Source: Clostridiales bacterium UBA7001 (lineage in GTDB: Bacteria > Bacillota > Clostridia > TANB77 > CAG-508). Taken from it: a DNA stretch of 27,600 nt. Location of the stretch: assembly GCA_002449785.1 (NCBI GenBank), contig DJXP01000067.1, positions 13,035-40,634 of the forward strand, in the 5' to 3' direction. Both the position numbers and the translations under genes were made by a program. Under the pieces are notes generated by a model, which had not been told where the DNA came from, searched no databases, and worked only from the letters and a program-made list of their open reading frames with translations. Position 1 is the stretch's first letter, and each line of letters opens with the position of its first letter. Shown here piece after piece: positions 7,521 to 14,694 of the stretch.

Positions 7521-8282
7521 ATGGAAAAAACAAGAAAGTTAAAATTATTAAAAGAAATACTTGAAGGTTTTAATGATAATAAAACTATAATTAACCAAGC
7601 AATTGATAATGAATATGATAATGGTAATTTTATTGAGATAGAGAATTTAAGGAAAATAATTAATACATATACTTTAAAAATAATCGAGAATGATATAGAA
7701 AATCAAAATAAAAAAAGAGCGATAGTTTGTGATGGTAATCCAGAGATTGTTTTAAATGCTATGTTGCATTCTATTGTCTTTGAGAACAATATTGTAATTA
7801 TATGTAATGGTTATAAAATTATAAATGAAGTTATAAATAGTATTTTTAATGAATCAATTAAAATGCAAAACTTAAAGAATATTTGGATTGATTATAATAA
7901 TAAATATGATGAGGCATTTATTATAAATAATCAGAATAGTTTTGAAGAAATAATATATGTTGGTGATTATTTTGAATTTGAAAATTTTAAGTATGGGGTA
8001 AAAACTAAATTAATATATAATAATTTCGGCTATATCAAATTATATATTGATAAAAGTAAGAATCTTAACGAATATAAAGAATTAATGAAATATGCTTATA
8101 TACACAATATTTATATTGATATTTATAATAATTTAGATGATTTTTTAAGTGAAGCTAGAAGTGAAGATTTTGGAATAGCTTTTGTAGATAATGAAAATAT
8201 AGAAAAATGTAAAAATAGTAAATTTGGAAATTTATGTATAAATAAAATTCCATTTGAAAAATATGAGTTTAAGATGAGTTAA
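7521..8282 (+). CDS. Unrecognised 253-aa protein, second gene of the operon
   Basis: I recognise no family with confidence. The N-terminus (~1-60) is helical. From residue ~67 an alternating beta/helix pattern appears (RAIVCDGNPEIVLNAMLH, then NIVIICNGYKIINEVINSI, IIYVGDYFEF). This is loosely reminiscent of the cofactor-binding half of aldehyde dehydrogenase-like folds. I see no catalytic Cys or Glu motif to support an enzyme, so the resemblance is only a guess. The protein is very rich in Asn, Ile and Lys and has no membrane segments. AAAGGT precedes the ATG. It lies 24 nt after the 652-aa gene and 38 nt before the 373-aa gene. Confidence 0.75.
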   Translation: MEKTRKLKLLKEILEGFNDNKTIINQAIDNEYDNGNFIEIENLRKIINTYTLKIIENDIENQNKKRAIVCDGNPEIVLNAMLHSIVFENNIVIICNGYKIINEVINSIFNESIKMQNLKNIWIDYNNKYDEAFIINNQNSFEEIIYVGDYFEFENFKYGVKTKLIYNNFGYIKLYIDKSKNLNEYKELMKYAYIHNIYIDIYNNLDDFLSEARSEDFGIAFVDNENIEKCKNSKFGNLCINKIPFEKYEFKMS

Positions 8283-8320
8283 AAATATAAAAAATATTTT
8301 TATATGAAGGAGGAGATTAC

Positions 8321-9442
8321 ATGCCAATTGCAAGTAATAAAAAAACAAGAGAAATTTATGAAAAAATTCTTCCTAGTATGTTGTCACCATATGCTATGCC
8401 ATTATTAAAAGCAATTCCTGTTTCAAGTGAAATAATGTATGACGTTTATGATTATTTTTCAAAATTAGGTTTTGATTTAGAAAGATTAAAGAAAGATATA
8501 CAAAAACCTTATGAAGAAAAAGATGGATTTGCTGATTTTACAAAACGTAAAAGTGATTATTTAGGTGCTGCAGCTATTTATATAGAAAAATCAACAATGT
8601 TTAATAAACCATATAGTATTAATTTTAGAAGAGTAGTAAATGAAATGAATAATGATAAAAGAACAGAAAAGACATATAAATTGGATCATCAAACTGGAAC
8701 TATTCATCAACATACAGAAGAAGCTTACATCTCTAGAAGCACCAATAGTATATTGAAAAAAGCTATTAGTGATATAGAATATAATTCTGATGGAGTAATG
8801 ATGAATTCACATACAAAAGAATTTAGAAATGAGAATCGATATTTGTCACAAGTTAAAGAAGGTGAGTTCATTCCAACTGAAGGATATGGTAAATTAACTG
8901 ATGAAGAAATTAGATTTCGTGATGAAAGATGTCCTTACTTAATGCATGTAATAGGAAGAAGTGGAAAAGAGTCGGTTAGACTTATAGATTTATCTGAACT
9001 TACTAGTTTAAATGAACAAACAGATGATAAAACTTTATCAATGTATAGACGTCTTTTATATTCTCAATTAGGTAGAAATGCTTATCGTGCCAATAATATT
9101 GACTCTATAAATTGTCTTGAAGGACTTACTCCATATTTAGAAAATGGATCATTACTACATATTAGAACAAGTTTTGAAAATATTGATGAAGCAATGGATT
9201 ATTTAAATGATCCTAGTGTAAATAAGTTGTTAAATACTATGTTAAACCATCAGTATTTAGATGAGTATGAAGAAAAGTGTTATAAACAAAGAGATAATGA
9301 TTATGGTATATTTAATCATGGTGCATATAAGAAAGCATTTGAAAGTTTACTTAGATTACAAAATAGAAGTAGTGAAAAAATAGTTCATGATAATACTGAT
9401 AGGATGAGTAAGCCTTCTGAGTTAAGTGAACCAGGTGATTAA
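8321..9442 (+). CDS. Unrecognised 373-aa protein, third gene of the operon
   Basis: I do not recognise the family. It is a soluble-looking protein with no signal peptide, mostly helical, with conserved-looking blocks: KTREIYEKILPSMLSPYAM near the start, GKLTDEEIRFRDERCPYLMH around residues 190-210, and a run LSMYRRLLYSQLGRNAYRAN near 245. The C-terminal 25 residues are polar and probably disordered. The ribosome binding site AAGGAGGAG lies 6 nt before the ATG, one of the strongest in the window, so it may be made in higher amounts than the gene before it. It closes the unknown operon. No clear terminator is visible before the T-box promoter at 9465. Confidence 0.77.
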   Translation: MPIASNKKTREIYEKILPSMLSPYAMPLLKAIPVSSEIMYDVYDYFSKLGFDLERLKKDIQKPYEEKDGFADFTKRKSDYLGAAAIYIEKSTMFNKPYSINFRRVVNEMNNDKRTEKTYKLDHQTGTIHQHTEEAYISRSTNSILKKAISDIEYNSDGVMMNSHTKEFRNENRYLSQVKEGEFIPTEGYGKLTDEEIRFRDERCPYLMHVIGRSGKESVRLIDLSELTSLNEQTDDKTLSMYRRLLYSQLGRNAYRANNIDSINCLEGLTPYLENGSLLHIRTSFENIDEAMDYLNDPSVNKLLNTMLNHQYLDEYEEKCYKQRDNDYGIFNHGAYKKAFESLLRLQNRSSEKIVHDNTDRMSKPSELSEPGD

Positions 9443-9464
9443 ATAAAATTTTTGTTAGAGATTA

Positions 9465-9493
9465 TTGACATAATATGAAAAAAATAGTAAAAT
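9465..9493 (+). promoter_or_regulatory. Promoter of the T-box/thrS transcript
   Basis: Consensus -35 TTGACA (9465-9470), 17-bp spacer, -10 TAAAAT (9488-9493). Transcription would begin near 9500, immediately before the first stem of the T-box leader. Confidence 0.8.
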
Positions 9494-9499
9494 GTTTTC

Positions 9500-9729
9500 A
9501 TAGTAAATAAGAACTGTGAAGAGGAAAAGTAAAATAAAGGTTACTTACAGAGAGAAATTGTTATTAGCTGAGAGCATTTTCAAGAAAACATATTTGAAAA
9601 ACTACCTTGGAGTTTCTACTTGAAAAAGTAGCGCGTAAGATGGCGTTAATATCGAAACCTAAGTTAAATATTAGGGTGGAACCGTAAGAAATACTTACCC
9701 CTATAGGCATTTGCCTATAGGGGATTTTT
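9500..9729 (+). promoter_or_regulatory. T-box riboswitch, threonine type
   Basis: A leader RNA that senses uncharged tRNA and permits read-through when threonine charging falls. Stem I elements are visible: GAGGAAAAGTAAAAT, then the AGAGAG region, and a likely specifier codon ACC (Thr) at 9604-9606. The T-box sequence AGGGTGGAACCG is at 9673-9684. In its bulge, the A after TGG (9680) would pair with a U discriminator base, as expected for tRNA-Thr. The terminator is a perfect 11-bp stem (9698-9708 with 9713-9723) followed by T5. Known class; the specifier position is my reading of the fold and has not been computed. The genes controlled are the CYTH-domain gene and thrS. Confidence 0.93.
9698..9729 (+). 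terminator. T-box terminator hairpin
   Basis: CCCCTATAGGC pairs with GCCTATAGGGG around ATTT, followed by ATTTTT. This is the OFF-state structure of the threonine T-box, competing with the antiterminator that contains AGGGTGGAACC. Confidence 0.92.
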
Positions 9730-9765
9730 ATTTTCTCTAATATAAAATTGAAAGGAGTGTGGAAT

Positions 9766-10332
9766 ATGCATATTGAATATGAAGCCAGAGTATTAGAAGT
9801 TGATAAAGAAAAATTGGAAAAGAAATTAATAAGTTTAGGTGCAAAAAAAGTAGCTGATTTTGACTATAAAAGAAGAGTTTATGATGTTATTCCTAAAACC
9901 GAAGGAAAATGGATTAGACTTAGAACTGATGGAAATAAGACCACTCTTGCAATTAAACAAATAAATAAAGAAACTATTGATGGAACAGAAGAAACAGAAG
10001 TAGAAGTTTCTGATTTTGAAGAAACTAATAAAATTTTAAATGGGCTTGGATTTTTTGAAAAAGGATATCAAGAAAACAAACGAACTAGATATATTTTTAA
10101 TGATATTGAATTAGATATTGATACATGGCCATATATTCCAACATTCCTTGAGATTGAAGGGAAAAATTCAAAAGATGTTGAGAAAATGATTGAATTACTT
10201 GAACTTGATAAATCAAAAGTTACAACTTTAGGGGTACTCGCTGTATTTGAACAAGTTTATAAAATTGATGCAGGAAAAATTCCTGTAAGCAAATTTGATT
10301 TACCACTTGATGATAAATATAGAATAAAATAA
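9766..10332 (+). CDS. CYTH-domain protein (triphosphate-tunnel phosphatase/cyclase family)
   Basis: A 188-aa single-domain CYTH protein. The family binds triphosphate substrates with metal ions inside a beta-barrel tunnel; members include class IV adenylate cyclases, thiamine triphosphatases and inorganic triphosphatases. Visible family residues: Glu4 and Glu6 with Arg8 (the ExExK signature with Arg for Lys), Arg51/Arg53 in WIRLRTDG, Lys64 in LAIKQ, the acidic EETEVEV strand (~76-81), Arg106/Arg108, LDIDTWP (~116-122) and FLEIEG (~128-132). The frame is open to a TTG at 9748, but AAAGGAGTG directly precedes the ATG at 9766, so I use that start. It is the first gene after the T-box and 44 nt before thrS. 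It should therefore rise when threonyl-tRNA is short. The exact substrate is unknown. Confidence 0.85.
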   Translation: MHIEYEARVLEVDKEKLEKKLISLGAKKVADFDYKRRVYDVIPKTEGKWIRLRTDGNKTTLAIKQINKETIDGTEETEVEVSDFEETNKILNGLGFFEKGYQENKRTRYIFNDIELDIDTWPYIPTFLEIEGKNSKDVEKMIELLELDKSKVTTLGVLAVFEQVYKIDAGKIPVSKFDLPLDDKYRIK

Positions 10333-10376
10333 AAGTTTTTATTAGAATAAAAAATTATAAAAAGGGGGAAAAAAAT

Positions 10377-12134
10377 ATGTTTAAGATTAAGTTACATGGT
10401 GGAAAAACAATGGAAGTAGAGGAATCAATGTATTGGCACACAACATCACACATTATGGCACAAGCTGTAAAAAGATTATTTCCTGAGGCAAAATTAACAA
10501 TTGGTCCTTCAATTGAAAATGGATTTTATTATGATTTTGATGTTGAAAAACCATTTTCTGAAGATGACTTAAGAAAAATTGAAGAAGAAATGAAAAGTGT
10601 TATTAAAGAAGATTTTGAAATTGAAAGATTTGAACTTCCAAGAGATGAAGCAATAAAGCTTATGGAAGAAAAAAATGAACCATATAAAGTTGAATTAATA
10701 AAAGAATTACCAGAAGGAGAAATTATTTCTTTTTATAAACAAGGAGAATTTACAGATTTATGTAGAGGACCACATCTACCATCAACTGGATGTGTAAAAG
10801 CAATAAAACTATTGTCATCATCTGGTGCATATTGGAGAGGTGATGAACATAATAAAATGTTACAAAGAATTTATGGTATTTCTTATCCAAAATTAAGTGA
10901 GCTAGAAGAATATTTGAATCTTTTAGAAGAAGCTAAAAAAAGAGATCACAGAAAACTTGGAAAAGAATTAGAATTATTTTTCTTTGATGAAACAGCACCT
11001 GGAATGGCATATTGGTTACCAAAAGGATTTACAATGCTTAATACTCTTATTGAATTTTGGAGAAAGGAACATAAAAAAAGAGGATATTTAGAGTTTTCAG
11101 GACCTCAATTAAATAGTAGTGAACTATGGAAAACATCAGGGCATTGGGATCATTATAAAGATGATATGTTTGTTTTAACAGATGCAGAAGGAAGAGAACA
11201 TGCCTTAAAACCTATGAATTGTCCAAACTCTATTAAAGTATATGAATCAAAACTAAGAAGTTATAAGGATTTGCCACTTAGATTTAATGATGTTGATGTT
11301 ATTCATAGATATGAAAAATCAGGACAATTAAATGGATTATTTAGAGTTAGAATGTTTAGACAAGATGATTCGCATAATTTTATTCGTGAAGATCAAATTG
11401 GAACAGAAATTAAAGATATTCTAGAAATTGCAAGATATTTATATGGAATATTTGGATTAGATTTTGAACTTACATTATCAACAAGACCAGATGACTTTAT
11501 GGGAGAAATAGAGCTTTGGAATAAAGCAGAAGCAAGTCTAAAAGAAGTTTTAGATGAAATTTGTGGAGAAAATAATTACCTAATAAATGAAGGTGACGGA
11601 GCATTCTACGGTCCTAAAATTGATATTCAAATGAAAGACTGTTTAGGAAGAAAATGGCAAATGGGAACTGTTCAAGTAGATTTTCAATTGCCACTTAGAT
11701 TTAATTTATCATATATAGATATGAATGGAGAAAAGAAAACACCAATAATGGTTCATAGAGCTATATTTGGTTCATTTGAAAGATTTATAGGAATTATTAC
11801 TGAGCATTTTGCAGGAGTATTCCCATTATGGCTTTCACCTGTTCAAGTAAAAGTAATGCCTATATCTGATAATCAAAAAGATTATGCAGAACAAGTACTA
11901 GAAGAATTAGAAAAAGTTGGAATTAGAGCAGAATTAGATTCTAGACAAGAAAAAATTGGATATAAAATTAGAGAGGCACAGCTTCAAAAAATTCCATATA
12001 TGCTTATTTTAGGAGAAAAAGAAAAAGATGCTTCTTCTGTAGGTGTTCGTGCTAGAAAAGAAGGAGACATTGGTGCAATGAAGCTTGATGAGTTCATAAA
12101 TAAAGTTAAAAATGAAATAGAAAACTTTGATTAG
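10377..12134 (+). CDS. thrS: Threonyl-tRNA synthetase lacking a full TGS domain
   Basis: Charges tRNA-Thr with threonine in the cytoplasm (class II synthetase). The editing domain comes first: HTTSH (His21, His25) with Cys129 and His133 in DLCRGPH, which removes mischarged serine. The catalytic core has motif 2 around RVRMFRQDDSH, motif 3 around GSFERFIGIITEHFAG, and zinc ligands Cys282, His333 and His460. The anticodon-binding domain follows from about residue 480. At 585 aa it is about 55 residues shorter than the usual ~640. Only the first strands of the N-terminal TGS domain remain (MFKIKLHGGKTMEVEE) before the editing domain. A strong GGGGG ribosome binding site precedes the ATG. It is controlled by the upstream T-box through co-transcription with the CYTH gene. 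Confidence 0.96.
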   Translation: MFKIKLHGGKTMEVEESMYWHTTSHIMAQAVKRLFPEAKLTIGPSIENGFYYDFDVEKPFSEDDLRKIEEEMKSVIKEDFEIERFELPRDEAIKLMEEKNEPYKVELIKELPEGEIISFYKQGEFTDLCRGPHLPSTGCVKAIKLLSSSGAYWRGDEHNKMLQRIYGISYPKLSELEEYLNLLEEAKKRDHRKLGKELELFFFDETAPGMAYWLPKGFTMLNTLIEFWRKEHKKRGYLEFSGPQLNSSELWKTSGHWDHYKDDMFVLTDAEGREHALKPMNCPNSIKVYESKLRSYKDLPLRFNDVDVIHRYEKSGQLNGLFRVRMFRQDDSHNFIREDQIGTEIKDILEIARYLYGIFGLDFELTLSTRPDDFMGEIELWNKAEASLKEVLDEICGENNYLINEGDGAFYGPKIDIQMKDCLGRKWQMGTVQVDFQLPLRFNLSYIDMNGEKKTPIMVHRAIFGSFERFIGIITEHFAGVFPLWLSPVQVKVMPISDNQKDYAEQVLEELEKVGIRAELDSRQEKIGYKIREAQLQKIPYMLILGEKEKDASSVGVRARKEGDIGAMKLDEFINKVKNEIENFD

Positions 12135-12169
12135 TTGTTACATAAGTTATAGAAATTTTAAAATAAATG

Positions 12170-12198
12170 TTGAAATATCAGTGAAATTTTGTTATAAT
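12170..12198 (+). promoter_or_regulatory. Promoter upstream of the CpsD-like gene
   Basis: -35 TTGAAA (12170-12175), 17-bp spacer, -10 TATAAT (12193-12198). Transcription should start near 12205, just before the terminator-like hairpin at 12213-12247. Confidence 0.75.
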
Positions 12199-12212
12199 AT
12201 GCATAGTTTTAC

Positions 12213-12250
12213 AAAAGATGCAAATAATTTCTTTATTTGTATCTTTTTTT
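12213..12250 (+). terminator. Terminator-like hairpin in the leader of the CpsD-like gene
   Basis: A 15-bp stem with one G-U pair (12213-12227 with 12233-12247) is followed by a T-run ending at 12250. It lies downstream of the promoter at 12170-12198 and upstream of the TTG start at 12280. It could end thrS transcripts, act as an attenuator for the next gene, or release a very short RNA from the promoter. Confidence 0.7.
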
Positions 12251-12279
12251 ATTCTATTTGAAGGAATGGGGAAGTTGAA

Positions 12280-14544
12280 TTGTCTTTAAGCACTAAAAAT
12301 AATATATTAGATATTGAAGATTTTAAATTAAATAAGTTAATAGAAATTCCTAAAGTTGATAATAAAAAAAATATTGAAATTGCAAGATTATTTAAAAAAC
12401 TAAAAACCAATATACAATTTCTAAATGTAAATAATAAGAATTCAAAAATTATTTATATTACAAGCTCATATAAAAATGAGGGCAAAAGTTTTATTACATC
12501 TAATTTAGCTATTTCATATACTGAAATTGGAAAAAAAGTTTTGATAATCGATTCAGATTTAAAAAATGGTAAGCAAGCAAAAACCTTTAACATACCTAAT
12601 AATTTAGGATTTTCAAATCTATTATCAGGTTTAGATGATGATGGAAAAGAAATAGATGATAATATAAATCAATTTATTAAAGATACAGAAATAAACAATT
12701 TATTTATAATAACATCTGGAACAGTTCCACCTAATCCAACAGAATTAATAGCTTCTTCAAAATTGCCAAAATTTTTTAAGCAATTAGCTAAAATTTTTGA
12801 TGTAATTATTATAGATGGAACATCAACACTTGCTACTGATGAAGCTTTAATTTTATCTAGAATATCTGGCTCTACAATATTGGTATCAGATTTTGATAAT
12901 ACTAATAAAAATGAATTTTTGCAAGCAAAAGAAGATATTGAAAATGTTGGTGGAAATATAATAGGAGTTGTAATTAATAAAGTTTATACAAAAGAAAAAA
13001 TGTCATTAATTAAAAGTATTATTAGTTTTATAAATAATATTTCTAAAAAAATAGCAATAAAAGTTAAGAATATGTTTAATTCTAAAAAAATAAAATTATT
13101 AGAACCTGGAAGATTTAATGAAAATTATAATAGAAAAGATATAATTTTCGAAAAAAATAATGTAAAAGAAGAAAATTTAATCAAGAATAAAAAAATAGAG
13201 GAAAAAGAAAAAGTTACAAAAAATAATATAATAGAGAAGAATGATGACACTATTATTGATAAGAACAATAATAAGAAAATTGATGATAATAAGAAAGAGA
13301 AAAAAGATAATAAATTTAATTTGTTAGATGTAAATAATAAAAATGTAATAGAGATTAATAAAAGTATAAAAACTGAAAATGTTATTAATAGTGAAAAAAT
13401 AGAGTCAATAACTCTAAAAAATGATAATATGAGCAATAGTAGTAATGATCCTAAAGAGAATGTACTAGATGAGAATATAAGAATTAATGAAGAAAAAGAT
13501 ATTAAAAACAATGACTTTAACATTGTAGAAAGTATCAAGCCTGCAATAATTTTAAAATCAATTAAAAATAGATTTAATTCTAATAAAGAGAAGAATAAGG
13601 CAGAGACAAATATAAAGAATGAAGAAAAGACTATAGATAATTATTCATATTCTGAAAATGACAATCAGGAAGATTTAAATCTTATAATTGATGATAATGT
13701 TAAATTAGAAGATAATACTGTAATTGTTATTGTTGACATTGAAAAAGGAATGTGTATGGCCTTTAATCGTAATTGCTATGCAGAAAAACTTGTTAGAGGT
13801 TTTGATAAAACAGATGGCTTTTTAAAAGAACATTATTCTTTATTATATAAAAACAAAAGAATAAAAGGTTTTATGAACATATATAATATTTCTAAAAGAC
13901 AAGCTTTAAAAATAGATCCATTAGTTTATGCAACATTAAGTGATTTAGATGAAAATATTTGGTTACAAGAAAAAAAAGAAGAAAATATCACTGATACATA
14001 TGTTAGATGTATTACTAAAGAGTATGAAAAAAATCAGGGTGAAAGCAATAGAAAATTTAATGAAAGATGTAAAATATTAAGATTTGAAGAATTAAAGTTA
14101 ATGGGAATAGAAATAAATTACAAGACTAAATCACAAAACATTTCTAAAAATATAACAGTAACTGATAAAATTGAAATGATTACTTACTCAAAATATATAA
14201 AAGAAAGAAAGAAGAATAATATTAGTGGTGAAATTTCTAATAATAAAAAAATAAAAGAAGAATCAAAACATAATTCAACTAAAGAAAAACAAAAAAATAT
14301 AAGAGATGAAAGAAAAAAAGAAATTGAAGTATTAAAAAGAGTTAGAAAAGAAAGAAATGAAGTAAAAAGAAAAAAAATTAGAGATGAAAAAGAAAAGAAA
14401 AATAAAGAGAAGAGACAATTAAGAGAAGAAATCAGAAAAAAAAGAGAATTAGAACGAATTAAACAAAGAGAAGAGGCTAGAATAGAAGAAGAATTGCTAG
14501 GAGATAATTTGTATCCAAAAACCAAAAATAATAAAGATTTATAA
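12280..14544 (+). CDS. CpsD/BY-kinase-like P-loop ATPase with long charged tail
   Basis: Residues ~30-235 resemble the CpsD/CapB/Wzc ATPase fold of bacterial tyrosine kinases. There is a Walker A variant SSYKNEGKS (Gly68-Lys69-Ser70), a Walker A' LIIDSDLK (Asp91, Asp93), and a Walker B IIIDGTSTL (Asp179) where the usual IIDTPP is altered. The family is normally ~230 aa with a C-terminal tyrosine cluster. Here the domain is followed by a ~230-residue Lys/Asn/Glu-rich stretch, a more globular block (~481-620, starting VIVIVDIEKGMCMAFNRNCY) and a Lys/Arg/Glu coiled-coil-like tail (~640-754). No Wzz-like activator or capsule gene is adjacent. The start is a TTG with GGGGAAG 6 nt upstream; no in-frame ATG lies nearby. 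Whether it phosphorylates tyrosine or acts as a MinD/ParA-like scaffold is unknown. Confidence 0.75.
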   Translation: MSLSTKNNILDIEDFKLNKLIEIPKVDNKKNIEIARLFKKLKTNIQFLNVNNKNSKIIYITSSYKNEGKSFITSNLAISYTEIGKKVLIIDSDLKNGKQAKTFNIPNNLGFSNLLSGLDDDGKEIDDNINQFIKDTEINNLFIITSGTVPPNPTELIASSKLPKFFKQLAKIFDVIIIDGTSTLATDEALILSRISGSTILVSDFDNTNKNEFLQAKEDIENVGGNIIGVVINKVYTKEKMSLIKSIISFINNISKKIAIKVKNMFNSKKIKLLEPGRFNENYNRKDIIFEKNNVKEENLIKNKKIEEKEKVTKNNIIEKNDDTIIDKNNNKKIDDNKKEKKDNKFNLLDVNNKNVIEINKSIKTENVINSEKIESITLKNDNMSNSSNDPKENVLDENIRINEEKDIKNNDFNIVESIKPAIILKSIKNRFNSNKEKNKAETNIKNEEKTIDNYSYSENDNQEDLNLIIDDNVKLEDNTVIVIVDIEKGMCMAFNRNCYAEKLVRGFDKTDGFLKEHYSLLYKNKRIKGFMNIYNISKRQALKIDPLVYATLSDLDENIWLQEKKEENITDTYVRCITKEYEKNQGESNRKFNERCKILRFEELKLMGIEINYKTKSQNISKNITVTDKIEMITYSKYIKERKKNNISGEISNNKKIKEESKHNSTKEKQKNIRDERKKEIEVLKRVRKERNEVKRKKIRDEKEKKNKEKRQLREEIRKKRELERIKQREEARIEEELLGDNLYPKTKNNKDL

Positions 14545-14585
14545 AAAAGTTTGAAAAATGGCTAGTTCATTTTTCAAACTTTTTT
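14544..14585 (+). terminator. Rho-independent terminator after the CpsD-like gene
   Basis: A 16-bp perfect stem (14544-14559 with 14569-14584) contains AGTTTGAAAAAT and its complement, has a 9-nt loop, and is followed by T. It begins right at the stop codon of the gene. Confidence 0.88.
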
Positions 14586-14622
14586 CATTATATTAATGTA
14601 ATTATGTTTTTAAAAGAAAATG

Positions 14623-14651
14623 TTGAAAATAATTTTTATTAAATATATAAT
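14623..14651 (+). promoter_or_regulatory. Promoter of the 465-aa gene
   Basis: -35 TTGAAA (14623-14628), 17-bp spacer, -10 TATAAT (14646-14651), 44 bp before the ATG at 14695. Confidence 0.72.
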
Positions 14652-14694
14652 ATTTAAAGAATATTAGAAATTAATAAAGAAGGGAATTGTTAAA

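Noticed and set aside
7521..8282. Calling the 253-aa protein an aldehyde or acyl-CoA dehydrogenase
   Set aside because: Only a vague beta/helix rhythm matches; no catalytic Cys/Glu motif and length about half of the family.
13125..13538. Minus-strand ORF of hydrophobic Leu/Ser/Phe-rich composition inside the CpsD-like gene
   Set aside because: It is the complement of the Lys/Asn/Glu-rich linker, which automatically yields Leu/Phe/Ser codons; it has no ribosome binding site and lies wholly within a better gene. The same applies to 14184-14525.
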